64,000 nt of DNA, taken from NCBI RefSeq assembly GCF_002117125.1, contig NZ_CP019344.1, positions 1,764,501-1,828,500 on the forward strand. The letters run 5' to 3'. The notes beneath the pieces are model-generated. The model saw nothing but the letters and a program-made list of their open reading frames with translations. It was not told the origin of the DNA and searched no databases. The DNA is from Nonlabens spongiae. Its GTDB lineage: Bacteria > Bacteroidota > Bacteroidia > Flavobacteriales > Flavobacteriaceae. Shown here one piece after another: positions 32,279 through 40,433 of this stretch; the first letter of the stretch is position 1; each line of letters begins with the position of its first letter. The position numbers were made by a program, and so were the translations under genes.

Positions 32279-33558
32279 ATGGAAAACACACCTCTCGCAG
32301 AACGCCTAAGACCCCAAGATTTAACGCAGTACCTCAGCCAGGAACATCTTGTAGGGGAAAACGGTACCCTCAAAAATTTGATCCTTCAGGGAAACGTGCC
32401 GTCCCTTATTCTTTGGGGCCTCCTGGAACTGGAAAAACCACGCTCGCACAGATTATTGCAAATCACAGCAAGCGTCCATTTTTTTCATTGAGCGCAATCA
32501 ATAGCGGCGTTAAAGACATCCGTGAGGTGATTGACAAAGCCAAAACGGCAAATGGTCTCTTCACCGCAAAAAGTCCCATACTTTTCATTGATGAGATCCA
32601 CCGTTTCAGTAAATCTCAGCAGGACTCTCTTCTTGGAGCTGTAGAACGTGGCTGGGTGACCTTGATAGGCGCCACTACCGAGAACCCGAGTTTTGAGGTC
32701 ATTCCGGCGCTTTTGTCTAGATGTCAGGTTTATATTCTTGACGCTTTCGCGAAAGCGGACCTCATCAAACTACTTGAGAAGGCCATCAAAGACGATCCCA
32801 TCATCTCTAAAAAGCAAATCGAGCTCAAGGAGACCAATGTACTATTGAGAATAAGTGGTGGTGACGCCCGTAAGCTTTTAAACACTTTTGAACTTATTAT
32901 AAACGGAATAGAAGATCATAAGGTGATCATAACTGATGAACTGGTCAACAAAATGGTCTCTGCTAACCCAGCTCGCTATGACAAAACTGGAGAACAACAT
33001 TATGACATCATAAGCGCGTTTATCAAGTCTATAAGGGGAAGTGATCCTAATGCAGCCGTTTACTGGCTAGCACGCATGATTGAAGGTGGCGAGGATTTGA
33101 AATTTATTGCGCGTCGCATGTTGATTCTTGCTAGTGAAGATATAGGGAACGCAAACCCTACAGCGCTTATTATGGCAAATAATACGTTTCAAGCCGTTTC
33201 CACCATAGGATATCCAGAATCAAGAATTATCTTGAGTCAATGTGCCGTTTATCTAGCGACCTCGATAAAAAGTAACAGCAGCTACCTCGCCATAGGAAAG
33301 GCGCAGCAACTTGTGAAGCAAACTGGCGATCTATCAGTGCCGCTGGGATTAAGAAATGCCCCTACAAAATTGATGAAAGAACTGGGTTATGGTGAAACCT
33401 ACAAATACGCTCATGACTACGAGGGTAACTTTGCCCACTACGATTTCCTTCCAAAGGAAATAAGTAAAACCCTTTTATATGAACCTGGCAAAAACCCAAG
33501 AGAACAATCCCAACGCGAGTTCCTACAGCGCAGATGGAAAGATCATTACGATTATTAA
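32279..33558 (+). pseudogene. rarA: Replication-associated recombination ATPase RarA/MgsA with one-base frameshift
   Basis: AAA+ clamp-loader-like ATPase acting at stalled forks. The first frame gives MENTPLAERLRPQDLTQYLS to PSLILWG and then leaves the reading frame; the second frame picks up exactly at the Walker A motif GPPGTGKTTLAQIIANHSK and continues through Walker [16 protein letters not shown], sensor TTENPSF, KLLNTFEL and the C-terminal tetramerisation domain to the normal end. The run TTTGGGGCC (32412-32420) lacks one G relative to the required TGG GGG CCT. Either a homopolymer undercall, as in rplB here, or a real inactivating deletion. A palindrome copy encodes AFAKA. Its stop overlaps that of the convergent HAD gene in a shared TTAA. 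Confidence 0.88.
32742..32757. repeat. 16-bp palindrome, copy 5 (in rarA)
   Basis: Perfect copy giving AFAKA in the rarA frame, after the sensor region and before the helical lid domain. Confidence 0.97.
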
Positions 33559-34244
33559 GAGAAAAACTTTTTGATTTCTGCGAGAGTTTTGACCCTATAA
33601 GCTTCCAGGTCAGTAGGTTTATGAATGTCGAAGTAAATTGTTTTCATACCTACTTTTTGAGCCCCTAAAATATCTGCTTCAAAACTATCTCCTATCATCA
33701 CACTTTCATTTGGTCTAGCCCCCACCCGATTCATGGCGTCGTGAAAAATTTGAGGATCTGGCTTTTTTATACCAGCCTCTTCGGCGGTGAGTGTCAATCC
33801 AAAATATGTATCTAACCCAGAACGCTCCATCTTTTGTTGCTGTACCTCGCGAAATCCATTTGTAATACAATGGAGTTCATAATTCTGAGACAAATCATCT
33901 AACAAGTCAATACATCCTTCAAACAAATGATTGTAATTAGGCAAATAGGATATATATAAATCTGCAAAGAGATCAATCTGTTCACGGGTAACTGTATAAT
34001 TACAGGCATCAAAGGCACTTTTAAGCCTATGAAATCGCAAATGCTCCTTCCCGATCTCATTGTTGCGGTACATACGCCAGTATTCTAAATTAAGTGGCTC
34101 GTAAATCGCAATAAATTGATCCAGATCAAGTGTTACGCCTTGCTCCTCAAAAATTTGACGATAAGCAAGTTTACTGTTGAGGTCAAAATCCCATAACGTA
34201 TGATCTAAATCAAAAAAGAGGTATTTGGCATTTTTAAACTTCAT
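33555..34244 (-). CDS. HAD-superfamily nucleotidase, YjjG-like
   Basis: 229-residue cytosolic phosphatase. Motif I FFDLDHTLWDF (nucleophile Asp12), motif II CITNG, Lys in GIKKPDPQIF and motif IV MIGDSFEADILGA; the alpha-helical cap lies between about 20 and 100. The WDF after motif I and the overall length fit the YjjG (non-canonical pyrimidine nucleotidase) group. Its start overlaps the end of the deacetylase-like gene by 11 bases, so it is the last gene of radC-deacetylase-HAD. Confidence 0.85.
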   Translation of the reverse strand: MKFKNAKYLFFDLDHTLWDFDLNSKLAYRQIFEEQGVTLDLDQFIAIYEPLNLEYWRMYRNNEIGKEHLRFHRLKSAFDACNYTVTREQIDLFADLYISYLPNYNHLFEGCIDLLDDLSQNYELHCITNGFREVQQQKMERSGLDTYFGLTLTAEEAGIKKPDPQIFHDAMNRVGARPNESVMIGDSFEADILGAQKVGMKTIYFDIHKPTDLEAYRVKTLAEIKKFFS

Positions 34245-35538
34245 AATCTAGGATTTGTTCTAAAATCGTAGTGGTGTGTGTGGATTTACCATTATCAAAT
34301 TGCGCGTAGTCAAATTGCACGATAAAATTACCATGTGCTCTTTTTACCACATCAAAAAGCTGACTGACAACTATGCGCTGTCCGTTAAGAGTTCTACCAG
34401 AGATGCTTTTGTAATGTAACGCATAAGGGTGAATCAACAGTGGCGTCTGTATTTCATAATCCAGATCATAAAAGTAGAAAGGATTACAGGTGCTCGCTCT
34501 GAATCCCGGCACGGAATCGTATCCCATACTGTAATCCTCTTTGTACTCAACGTCTACAAGTTCCCTGTAATAGTTGGGCATATCTATACTGGATCTGGCG
34601 ATCATGACTTTTTTAAGAGGTCTCTTGAAATGATCTTCAAAGATTTTAGTCTCATTAGTAATGTTTTCCTTATCAGGCTCTTTAGAATATCTAAGGCCAA
34701 CTCTCACATAATCTGCCACGTATTTTGCCAACTCTATCAACCATTTGTTATGATCAAAGTTTCCATAATCCTTACTAGAAACATTGAAAAAGAACATCAT
34801 TTTTTTGAGGCCTAGGACCTCATGATTTTCTTTTGTTTTGTCCTTGTATAGAGATATAAGTCTACGTTCGTTTTTGTAGGGATCAGGAATTAGTCCAGTA
34901 ATAGCGTAAAATTGTCTTAAAAGCGTCGCCCATTTAAAATTACTGATAGAATCCCACGCCATGGCAATATTAGCAGCCAGGCCCAAGCCCTGATATTTTC
35001 TCAACCGGTCGACTTCAAGATTTACGGTAATTTTTGCAGGCGCTGGTTGTATGTCAGTGAGTTTAGGATAGATTTCCTTTAACTCACAATAAAGTCGCTC
35101 GCACCACAAATCAATTAATGGAAGATCAACAAAACCCGCTTTTACAGCAATGGATTCTTGAGCGTCGTATCTGCCTTCTTCATCTTTTACCTGTGGTAAA
35201 TACTCTTCATACCTGGTAATTAGAAAAAATGCCGCTGAGAAAAGGTCAAAAGGAATACTGCTGCTTTTAGGTGCCGGGAAAATCGCTGGAAGATCATCCC
35301 ACTTACAGGAATTTACATCGTGAAGTTCTATACCGAGCTCATCCAGCAATCCCATACTCCAGACAAACATTTCATTCCCTAACGGCTTGAGTCCATAAGA
35401 CATTTTTGCGTCTTCATGTCCTACAAACTTTTGTATGTCTGTCGTGAGCTCATAGGGCTGATTCAGCAACCTTTTGAAGATATGCTTGAAAATATAGTCT
35501 TTGCGCGATGTGATTTTTGCGGTATAGATTAAGATCAT
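34234..35538 (-). CDS. Polysaccharide-deacetylase-like protein, catalytic motif probably degenerate
   Basis: 434-residue protein of the large deacetylase-fold family common in Flavobacteriia. Recognisable blocks are LFSAAFFLITRYEEYL near 110, a deacetylase-like centre near 170 and GYDSVPGFRASTCNPFYFYD near 350. The position where relatives show an Asp-rich TYDID-type metal motif reads TVNLEVDRLRKYQGLG here, so metal-dependent activity is doubtful (comparison from memory). No signal peptide is seen. It overlaps radC by four bases and the HAD gene by 11, indicating one operon. Confidence 0.65.
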   Translation of the reverse strand: MILIYTAKITSRKDYIFKHIFKRLLNQPYELTTDIQKFVGHEDAKMSYGLKPLGNEMFVWSMGLLDELGIELHDVNSCKWDDLPAIFPAPKSSSIPFDLFSAAFFLITRYEEYLPQVKDEEGRYDAQESIAVKAGFVDLPLIDLWCERLYCELKEIYPKLTDIQPAPAKITVNLEVDRLRKYQGLGLAANIAMAWDSISNFKWATLLRQFYAITGLIPDPYKNERRLISLYKDKTKENHEVLGLKKMMFFFNVSSKDYGNFDHNKWLIELAKYVADYVRVGLRYSKEPDKENITNETKIFEDHFKRPLKKVMIARSSIDMPNYYRELVDVEYKEDYSMGYDSVPGFRASTCNPFYFYDLDYEIQTPLLIHPYALHYKSISGRTLNGQRIVVSQLFDVVKRAHGNFIVQFDYAQFDNGKSTHTTTILEQILDYEV

Positions 35539-36233
35539 AGCATATTTTCATCTGCAAAGCTGTAGTAGCCTCTTTGAGTAACAATGAGATGATCCAGGAC
35601 GCGTATATCCATGGTTTTACCGGCATTGACAATCTTCTGGGTGATCTGAATATCTTGGTTGCTAGGCTTTAAAGTACCACTGGGATGGTTATGAAAGAGC
35701 ATCAACGCTACTGCTCCACTGAACAAAGCCTCTTGATAGATCATCCTTACATCTACCAGTGTTCCCGTGAAACCGCCTTTGCTAATTTGTTTTTTACCTA
35801 AAACTTTATGAGAATTATCCATCAACAAGACCCAAAACTCCTCGTGAGCCAACTCACCCAAAACCGGTTGCATTATCGTATAGCCATCATGACTGCAAGC
35901 GATTTTTGAAACACTCAAAGGAGTTTCCATCGCCCTGCGACGTCCCAACTCCATTGCAGCGGCAATGGTGATGGCTTTTGCCTCACCTATTCCCTTGTAG
36001 GACATGAGTTGTTTTAAACTTGTTTTACCTAAAGCATCAAGAGAGTTTGAAACATTTTTCAAAATCAATCGACTTAATTCCACGGCACTCATCTTGCGAG
36101 TACCACTACCTATTAAAATGGCAATTAATTCTGCCTCACTTAAGGCAGAACTGCCTTTCTGTAAAAGCTTCTCGCGCGGTCGATCATTCTCAGACCAGTC
36201 TTTAATGGAAAAATAATCTGCATCTTGCGACAT
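35535..36233 (-). CDS. radC: RadC-family JAB/MPN-domain protein
   Basis: 232 residues from MSQDADYFSIKDWSENDRPR; an ATG 18 bases upstream is possible. N-terminal helix-hairpin-helix part (LMSYKGIGEAKAITIAAAME), then the JAMM metalloprotease-like core with LFHNHPSG and SNQDIQITQ and D in VLDHLIV. Family members were once called DNA repair proteins; the actual role is unresolved. It is the first gene of an overlapping three-gene operon. Confidence 0.92.
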   Translation of the reverse strand: MSQDADYFSIKDWSENDRPREKLLQKGSSALSEAELIAILIGSGTRKMSAVELSRLILKNVSNSLDALGKTSLKQLMSYKGIGEAKAITIAAAMELGRRRAMETPLSVSKIACSHDGYTIMQPVLGELAHEEFWVLLMDNSHKVLGKKQISKGGFTGTLVDVRMIYQEALFSGAVALMLFHNHPSGTLKPSNQDIQITQKIVNAGKTMDIRVLDHLIVTQRGYYSFADENML

Positions 36234-36268
36234 AAGGGCAAGATAAAACATAAACGCTTTAAAAGTGC

Positions 36269-37030
36269 CTAGCGCACAAAAACAGGTTGATTGCTTTTTT
36301 CTGTATATTTTTCTGAGAACGCATAACCGTCTTCAGCAAAGTTCAAAATAGCTTTCTTATTCTGAGCTTTATTGTCCACTAGGTAACGCGCCATGCTTCC
36401 TCTCGCTTTTTTGGCATAAAAGGCGATTACTTTCAGTTTGCCATTCTTGAAATCTTTAAATACCGGCTCGATCAATTCCCCTTTCAGTTTTTTCTTGTCG
36501 ATTGCCTTGAAGTATTCCTTGCTGGCTAGATTAACGACCAGCTCGTTCTTTTTCAGTTCCTTGTTGAGCGTTTCTGTAAGTTGGTCACGCCAGTAGGCAT
36601 ATAAATTTTTCTTTTGACCTATCGCAACTTTGGTGCCCATTTCAAGTCTATAAGGCTGGATCAGATCCAGTGGCTTCAACATACCATAAAGGCCTGATAA
36701 AATTCTGATTTGCTGCTGTGCGGTTTTAATCTGCTCGTCAGTCATGGTGTAGGCATCCAGACCGCTGTACACATCTCCATCAAAAGCAAAAAGTGCCGGC
36801 CGGGAATTGTTATCCGTAAAATCCATACTGAAATCAGAAAACCGAGCATAATTAAGCGCTGCCAGATTCTCGCTAATTCCCATAAGTTCCGCGAGTTCCT
36901 TTTGCGACATTTTTTTCATCACGCCGTGGATCTCCTTGATACCATCTTTGAATTGCGGTTGGGTAGATTTAGGAGTAGGTAGTGCAGAACTGTAATCTAA
37001 AGACTTAGCTGGCGAGAGCAATATTTTCAT
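36269..37030 (-). CDS. yaaA: Peroxide stress protein YaaA
   Basis: 253 residues of the YaaA/DUF328 family, which limits iron-dependent oxidative damage in E. coli and has a DNA-binding fold. Conserved blocks: ILLSPAKSLDYSS, ALFAFDGDVYSGLDA, LSGLYGMLKPLDLIQPYRLE, VNLASKEYFKA and FYAKKARGSMARYLV. It follows the rluD gene on the same strand after 143 bases that contain a palindrome copy. Confidence 0.93.
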   Translation of the reverse strand: MKILLSPAKSLDYSSALPTPKSTQPQFKDGIKEIHGVMKKMSQKELAELMGISENLAALNYARFSDFSMDFTDNNSRPALFAFDGDVYSGLDAYTMTDEQIKTAQQQIRILSGLYGMLKPLDLIQPYRLEMGTKVAIGQKKNLYAYWRDQLTETLNKELKKNELVVNLASKEYFKAIDKKKLKGELIEPVFKDFKNGKLKVIAFYAKKARGSMARYLVDNKAQNKKAILNFAEDGYAFSEKYTEKSNQPVFVR

Positions 37031-37122
37031 GATAGGTTTTATGCAAAAATAGCGTGCAAGCTCCTTGCTTTCTCTAAAATCTAGTTAAGGCTAAATTTTG
37101 AGCTGGTGATTCTTTGATATCT

Positions 37123-37138
37123 CGCTTTCGCGAAAGCG
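37123..37138. repeat. 16-bp palindrome, copy 6 (rluD-yaaA spacer)
   Basis: Perfect copy 35 bases past the rluD stop codon, in the 143-base gap before yaaA. Confidence 0.97.
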
Positions 37139-37173
37139 TAAACTCAACAAACCTCTTCTCTATAATAATCGAT

Positions 37174-38220
37174 TCAAGATCCCGAGAGGCTATTTGAGGC
37201 GTAGGACCTCCATTTTTCAATACACCGAAGCATGTCTTCTGGAATGGGCGACTCAAAAGACATTCGCTCGCCTGTGTGTGGATGCTGAAAACCCAAGGTT
37301 CTCGCATGCAGTGCCTGACGAGGCAGTATTTTAAAGCAATTATCCACAAATTGCTTGTATTTAGTAAAGTTAGTCCCCTTTAAAATGTGATCACCGCCGT
37401 AGCGCTCATCGTTGAATAAGGTATGACCTATGTGCTTCATGTGCACCCTGATCTGGTGGGTGCGACCGGTTTCCAACTTGCATTTTACCAATGTCACATA
37501 ACCCAAATCCTCAATTACCTCGTAATGGGTTACAGCCGGCTTTCCTTTGTCAGCGTCATCGCCGCTCCATACCGTGTTTTGCAACCTGTTTTTGGGGTGC
37601 CTGCCGATATTTCCCTCTACGGTTCCTTGTTTTTCATCAAATGAACCCCAAACGATCGCGATATATTCTCGCTCGCTGGTTTTATTAGCAAACTGATCAG
37701 AGAGATGCGCCATGGCGTGCTCAGTTTTTGCGATGACTAGAAGGCCGCTGGTATCTTTATCTATACGATGTACCAGCCCAGGTCGATCGCTACTGTTATT
37801 GGGTAAATTTTCAAAATGGTGAATCAGAGCGTTGATCAAAGTTCCCGTATAGTTCCCATGACCGGGATGCACCACCATGCCAGCAGGTTTGTCTACGATC
37901 ACAAGATGATCATCTTCATAAATGATGTTCAACGGGATATCTTCAGCAATCAGTAGATTCTCATGCGGCGGATGCTCTAAAAGCACACGTACCTCATCGC
38001 CAGCTTTCACTTTATGGTTGGACTTTACCACTTCTCCATTCACCCAAACAGCGCCATTTTTTATATTCTGCTGGATTTTGCTGCGCGTTGCGTTCTCAAT
38101 AAAGTTCATTAAAAACTTATCTACGCGTAGCGGTTTCTGGCTTTCGCCGGCGGTGAACTTATAATGCTCGTGAAGGCTATTATTTTCTGGGCGTAATTTT
38201 GGGGAGAACTCTTCACTCAT
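37174..38220 (-). CDS. rluD: RluA/RluD-family 23S rRNA pseudouridine synthase
   Basis: 348 residues. An S4-type RNA-binding domain lies at about 30-90 (LRVDKFLMNFIENATRSKIQ, NGEVVKSNHKVKAGDEV); the catalytic domain has HRIDKDTSGLLV with Asp154, KPAGMVVHPG and LETGRTHQIRVHM. Gene symbol by best resemblance; another RluA paralogue is possible. Its start overlaps the PASTA gene by eight bases, indicating coupling. Confidence 0.9.
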   Translation of the reverse strand: MSEEFSPKLRPENNSLHEHYKFTAGESQKPLRVDKFLMNFIENATRSKIQQNIKNGAVWVNGEVVKSNHKVKAGDEVRVLLEHPPHENLLIAEDIPLNIIYEDDHLVIVDKPAGMVVHPGHGNYTGTLINALIHHFENLPNNSSDRPGLVHRIDKDTSGLLVIAKTEHAMAHLSDQFANKTSEREYIAIVWGSFDEKQGTVEGNIGRHPKNRLQNTVWSGDDADKGKPAVTHYEVIEDLGYVTLVKCKLETGRTHQIRVHMKHIGHTLFNDERYGGDHILKGTNFTKYKQFVDNCFKILPRQALHARTLGFQHPHTGERMSFESPIPEDMLRCIEKWRSYASNSLSGS

Positions 38221-38818
38221 CGTTATCCATTCCTATTCCTGAATCTCGATCCATACTCCCTTGACGATTAGGGTTACCATCTCCTAAGACCAGATCTATT
38301 TTTGATGTTTTCTTGAGTTTTTCCCCTGGTTTCACTTCTCTACCTTTATACTTCATTTCCAAGACCATATCTAGCGATACATCAGGCTTGTAAATTATTT
38401 CACCTACTTGCAAGCCTAAGGCTTCTAAAGTAGGAACTGCTTGCCTTTTAGTTTTAAAAACAAGATTAGGAACTACGACTAGACCGTATCCGCTTGCGTT
38501 GATTTTTATGTAAATCTGTCTATTTTCCTTCACAAAGGTATCTGCCGCTGGATCTTGCTCAATGACCGTACGTGGCGGATAATCTGGATTGTAGCTGGAG
38601 CTGTCTATAATCTTGCGGCGCAAATCCAGTTCTTCTAGTTTTTCATCTACCTCACTCAGCGTCATACGTTCTAAATATGGTACTTCAATACGCTGGTCAT
38701 GATTAGTATACCACCCCAACCAAAACAGGTAGACAAAACAAAGAACCACCACCAGAACAATGGCGAGAGCCACCTGAATCCAGAATGTCTTGGTAAACAT
38801 GAATCTAAAGAAATTCAT
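38213..38818 (-). CDS. Membrane-anchored PASTA-domain protein
   Basis: 201 residues: short cytoplasmic start, one membrane helix at about 12-33, then two PASTA repeats (about 42-110 and 113-185: VPYLERMTLSEVDEKLEELD, VVPNLVFKTKRQAVPTLEAL) and a Gly/Asp-rich tail. PASTA modules bind cell-wall precursors or serve as spacers in kinases and penicillin-binding proteins; no kinase or transpeptidase domain is attached here. It lies between rluD and the divergent ddl. Confidence 0.85.
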   Translation of the reverse strand: MNFFRFMFTKTFWIQVALAIVLVVVLCFVYLFWLGWYTNHDQRIEVPYLERMTLSEVDEKLEELDLRRKIIDSSSYNPDYPPRTVIEQDPAADTFVKENRQIYIKINASGYGLVVVPNLVFKTKRQAVPTLEALGLQVGEIIYKPDVSLDMVLEMKYKGREVKPGEKLKKTSKIDLVLGDGNPNRQGSMDRDSGIGMDNDE

Positions 38819-38876
38819 AACTATACTGAGCTTAAATACCTATATAATCAGTTAGATTGTAGGTAAAATTAATTTT

Positions 38877-38884
38877 CAAAGATA
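38877..38884 (-). promoter_or_regulatory. Candidate -7 box of the PASTA-rluD operon
   Basis: Minus strand TATCTTTG, 58 bases before the ATG at 38818, in the divergent intergenic region shared with ddl. Confidence 0.4.
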
Positions 38885-38918
38885 CTAATAGTACTCTACC
38901 TTGTGGAGTCAACTTCAC

Positions 38919-38926
38919 TAACTTTG
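38919..38926 (+). promoter_or_regulatory. Candidate -7 box of ddl-coaD
   Basis: TAACTTTG, 24 bases before the ddl ATG. The -33 TTTG is not at the standard distance. Confidence 0.4.
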
Positions 38927-38950
38927 TCTTATCACCTAAACTAAAGGTAC

Positions 38951-39934
38951 ATGAAAAATATTGCCATACTCATGGGTGGATATTCCAGCGAGTGTGAAAT
39001 AAGCTTGCGCAGTGGCGCTGTAGTTACAGAAGCGCTCGATAAATCCCTTTACAATTGCTATCCTATTTCTATTGTGAAGGAGGGATGGTTCTACACCTCT
39101 AGTAATGGCGAGAAACATTATATTGATAAGAATGATTTTAGCATCACCCTGAATGGTGAAAAAATAACATTTGATTGCTGTTATAACACTATTCATGGTA
39201 CGCCAGGTGAAGACGGTAAACTTCAAGCCTATCTGGAGTTGCTGGGCCTTCCACAAACTTCGTGCGATTCTTATGAAAGCGCCATCACCTTTAACAAACG
39301 GGATTGTATCGCGGTTTTGAAACCATGGGATATCAAAACAGGTGATCATATCTACATCAATAAAAATGATGAAATCGACCTTGACAAAATTGTCGACCGT
39401 GTAGGTTTGCCTTGTTTTGTGAAGGCAAATCGCAGTGGTAGTAGCTACGGTGTTTCAAAAGTCTACAGTGAAGAAGAAATGCAAGACGCCCTAGATTTTG
39501 CCTTTCAGGTAGATCATCAAATTATCATTGAATCTTTTCTGGAAGGAAAAGAGGTTTCAGTTGCCGTTTATAAAATAGGTGACGAAATCAAAAGCTTCCC
39601 TCCTACTGAAATCGTAACTGAAAATGATTTTTTTGATTACGAAGCTAAGTACGAAGGAAAAAGTAAGGAAATCACACCTGCTCGTATCTCTGAACGTGAA
39701 CTTAAAAAGCTTCAGGAAATCAGCAAGAAGGTTTATCAAGTTCTAGAATTAAAAGGTATCGCTCGAGCTGACTTTATCTATCACAGAGGCAGACCTCACT
39801 TTATTGAAATGAATACCAATCCCGGTATGAGCAAGGAGAGTATCGTTCCACAACAGGTTGCCGCCGCAGGCTTTTCTCTTACCCAGATCCTAACCGAGGT
39901 TATTGAAGATTGCATCAAAAGAAACAAATCATGA
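38951..39934 (+). CDS. ddl: D-alanine--D-alanine ligase
   Basis: Makes the D-Ala-D-Ala dipeptide of peptidoglycan. 327 residues of ATP-grasp fold: MKNIAILMGGYSSECEISLR at the start, substrate loop GTPGEDGKLQAYLELLGLP, PCFVKANRSGSSYGVSKV (ATP binding), ARADFIYHRGRPHFIEMNTN (Mg ligands) and PGMSKESIVPQQ. The stop overlaps the coaD start (ATGA). Confidence 0.96.
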   Translation: MKNIAILMGGYSSECEISLRSGAVVTEALDKSLYNCYPISIVKEGWFYTSSNGEKHYIDKNDFSITLNGEKITFDCCYNTIHGTPGEDGKLQAYLELLGLPQTSCDSYESAITFNKRDCIAVLKPWDIKTGDHIYINKNDEIDLDKIVDRVGLPCFVKANRSGSSYGVSKVYSEEEMQDALDFAFQVDHQIIIESFLEGKEVSVAVYKIGDEIKSFPPTEIVTENDFFDYEAKYEGKSKEITPARISERELKKLQEISKKVYQVLELKGIARADFIYHRGRPHFIEMNTNPGMSKESIVPQQVAAAGFSLTQILTEVIEDCIKRNKS

Positions 39935-40383
39935 AGAAAGCTGTTTTCCCAGGAAGTTTTGACCCCATAACTCTAGGCCATTTTGACATTATCGAGCGCG
40001 GGTTGGGGTTGTTTGATGAGATCATCATTGCCATAGGTGTGAATGCTGAGAAGAAGTATATGTTTGATTTGGACTTACGCAAATCATTTATAGAAGAAGC
40101 CTTTATCAACGAGCCTAAAATAAAAGTGATGACTTATGAAGGCTTGACTATAGACTTCTGTCAGCAGAACGGTGCACAATTTATTTTGAGAGGACTGCGC
40201 AATCCAGCCGATTTTGAATTTGAGAAAGCTATTGCGCATACAAATCGCAAGCTTTCTCAAATAGAAACTGTTTTCTTGCTCACCAGTTCTGGAAAAAGTT
40301 ACATTTCCTCATCCATCGTGAGAGATGTGATCAGAAATAATGGAGATTATACAGGTCTGGTACCACCTACTGTAAGAGTTTGA
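39931..40383 (+). CDS. coaD: Phosphopantetheine adenylyltransferase
   Basis: Penultimate step of coenzyme A synthesis. 150 residues from MKKAVFPGSFDPITLGHFDI; the ATG overlaps the ddl stop and is preferred over an in-frame codon 21 bases upstream. Nucleotidyl-transferase signature TLGH at 14-17, GLRNPADFEFE, and SGKSYISSSIVRDVIRNNGD near the end. Confidence 0.96.
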   Translation: MKKAVFPGSFDPITLGHFDIIERGLGLFDEIIIAIGVNAEKKYMFDLDLRKSFIEEAFINEPKIKVMTYEGLTIDFCQQNGAQFILRGLRNPADFEFEKAIAHTNRKLSQIETVFLLTSSGKSYISSSIVRDVIRNNGDYTGLVPPTVRV

Positions 40384-40433
40384 ACTCAAACCAGCCCAGA
40401 TTTGAATTTCTTTAAACACCAAACCTTGACAAA

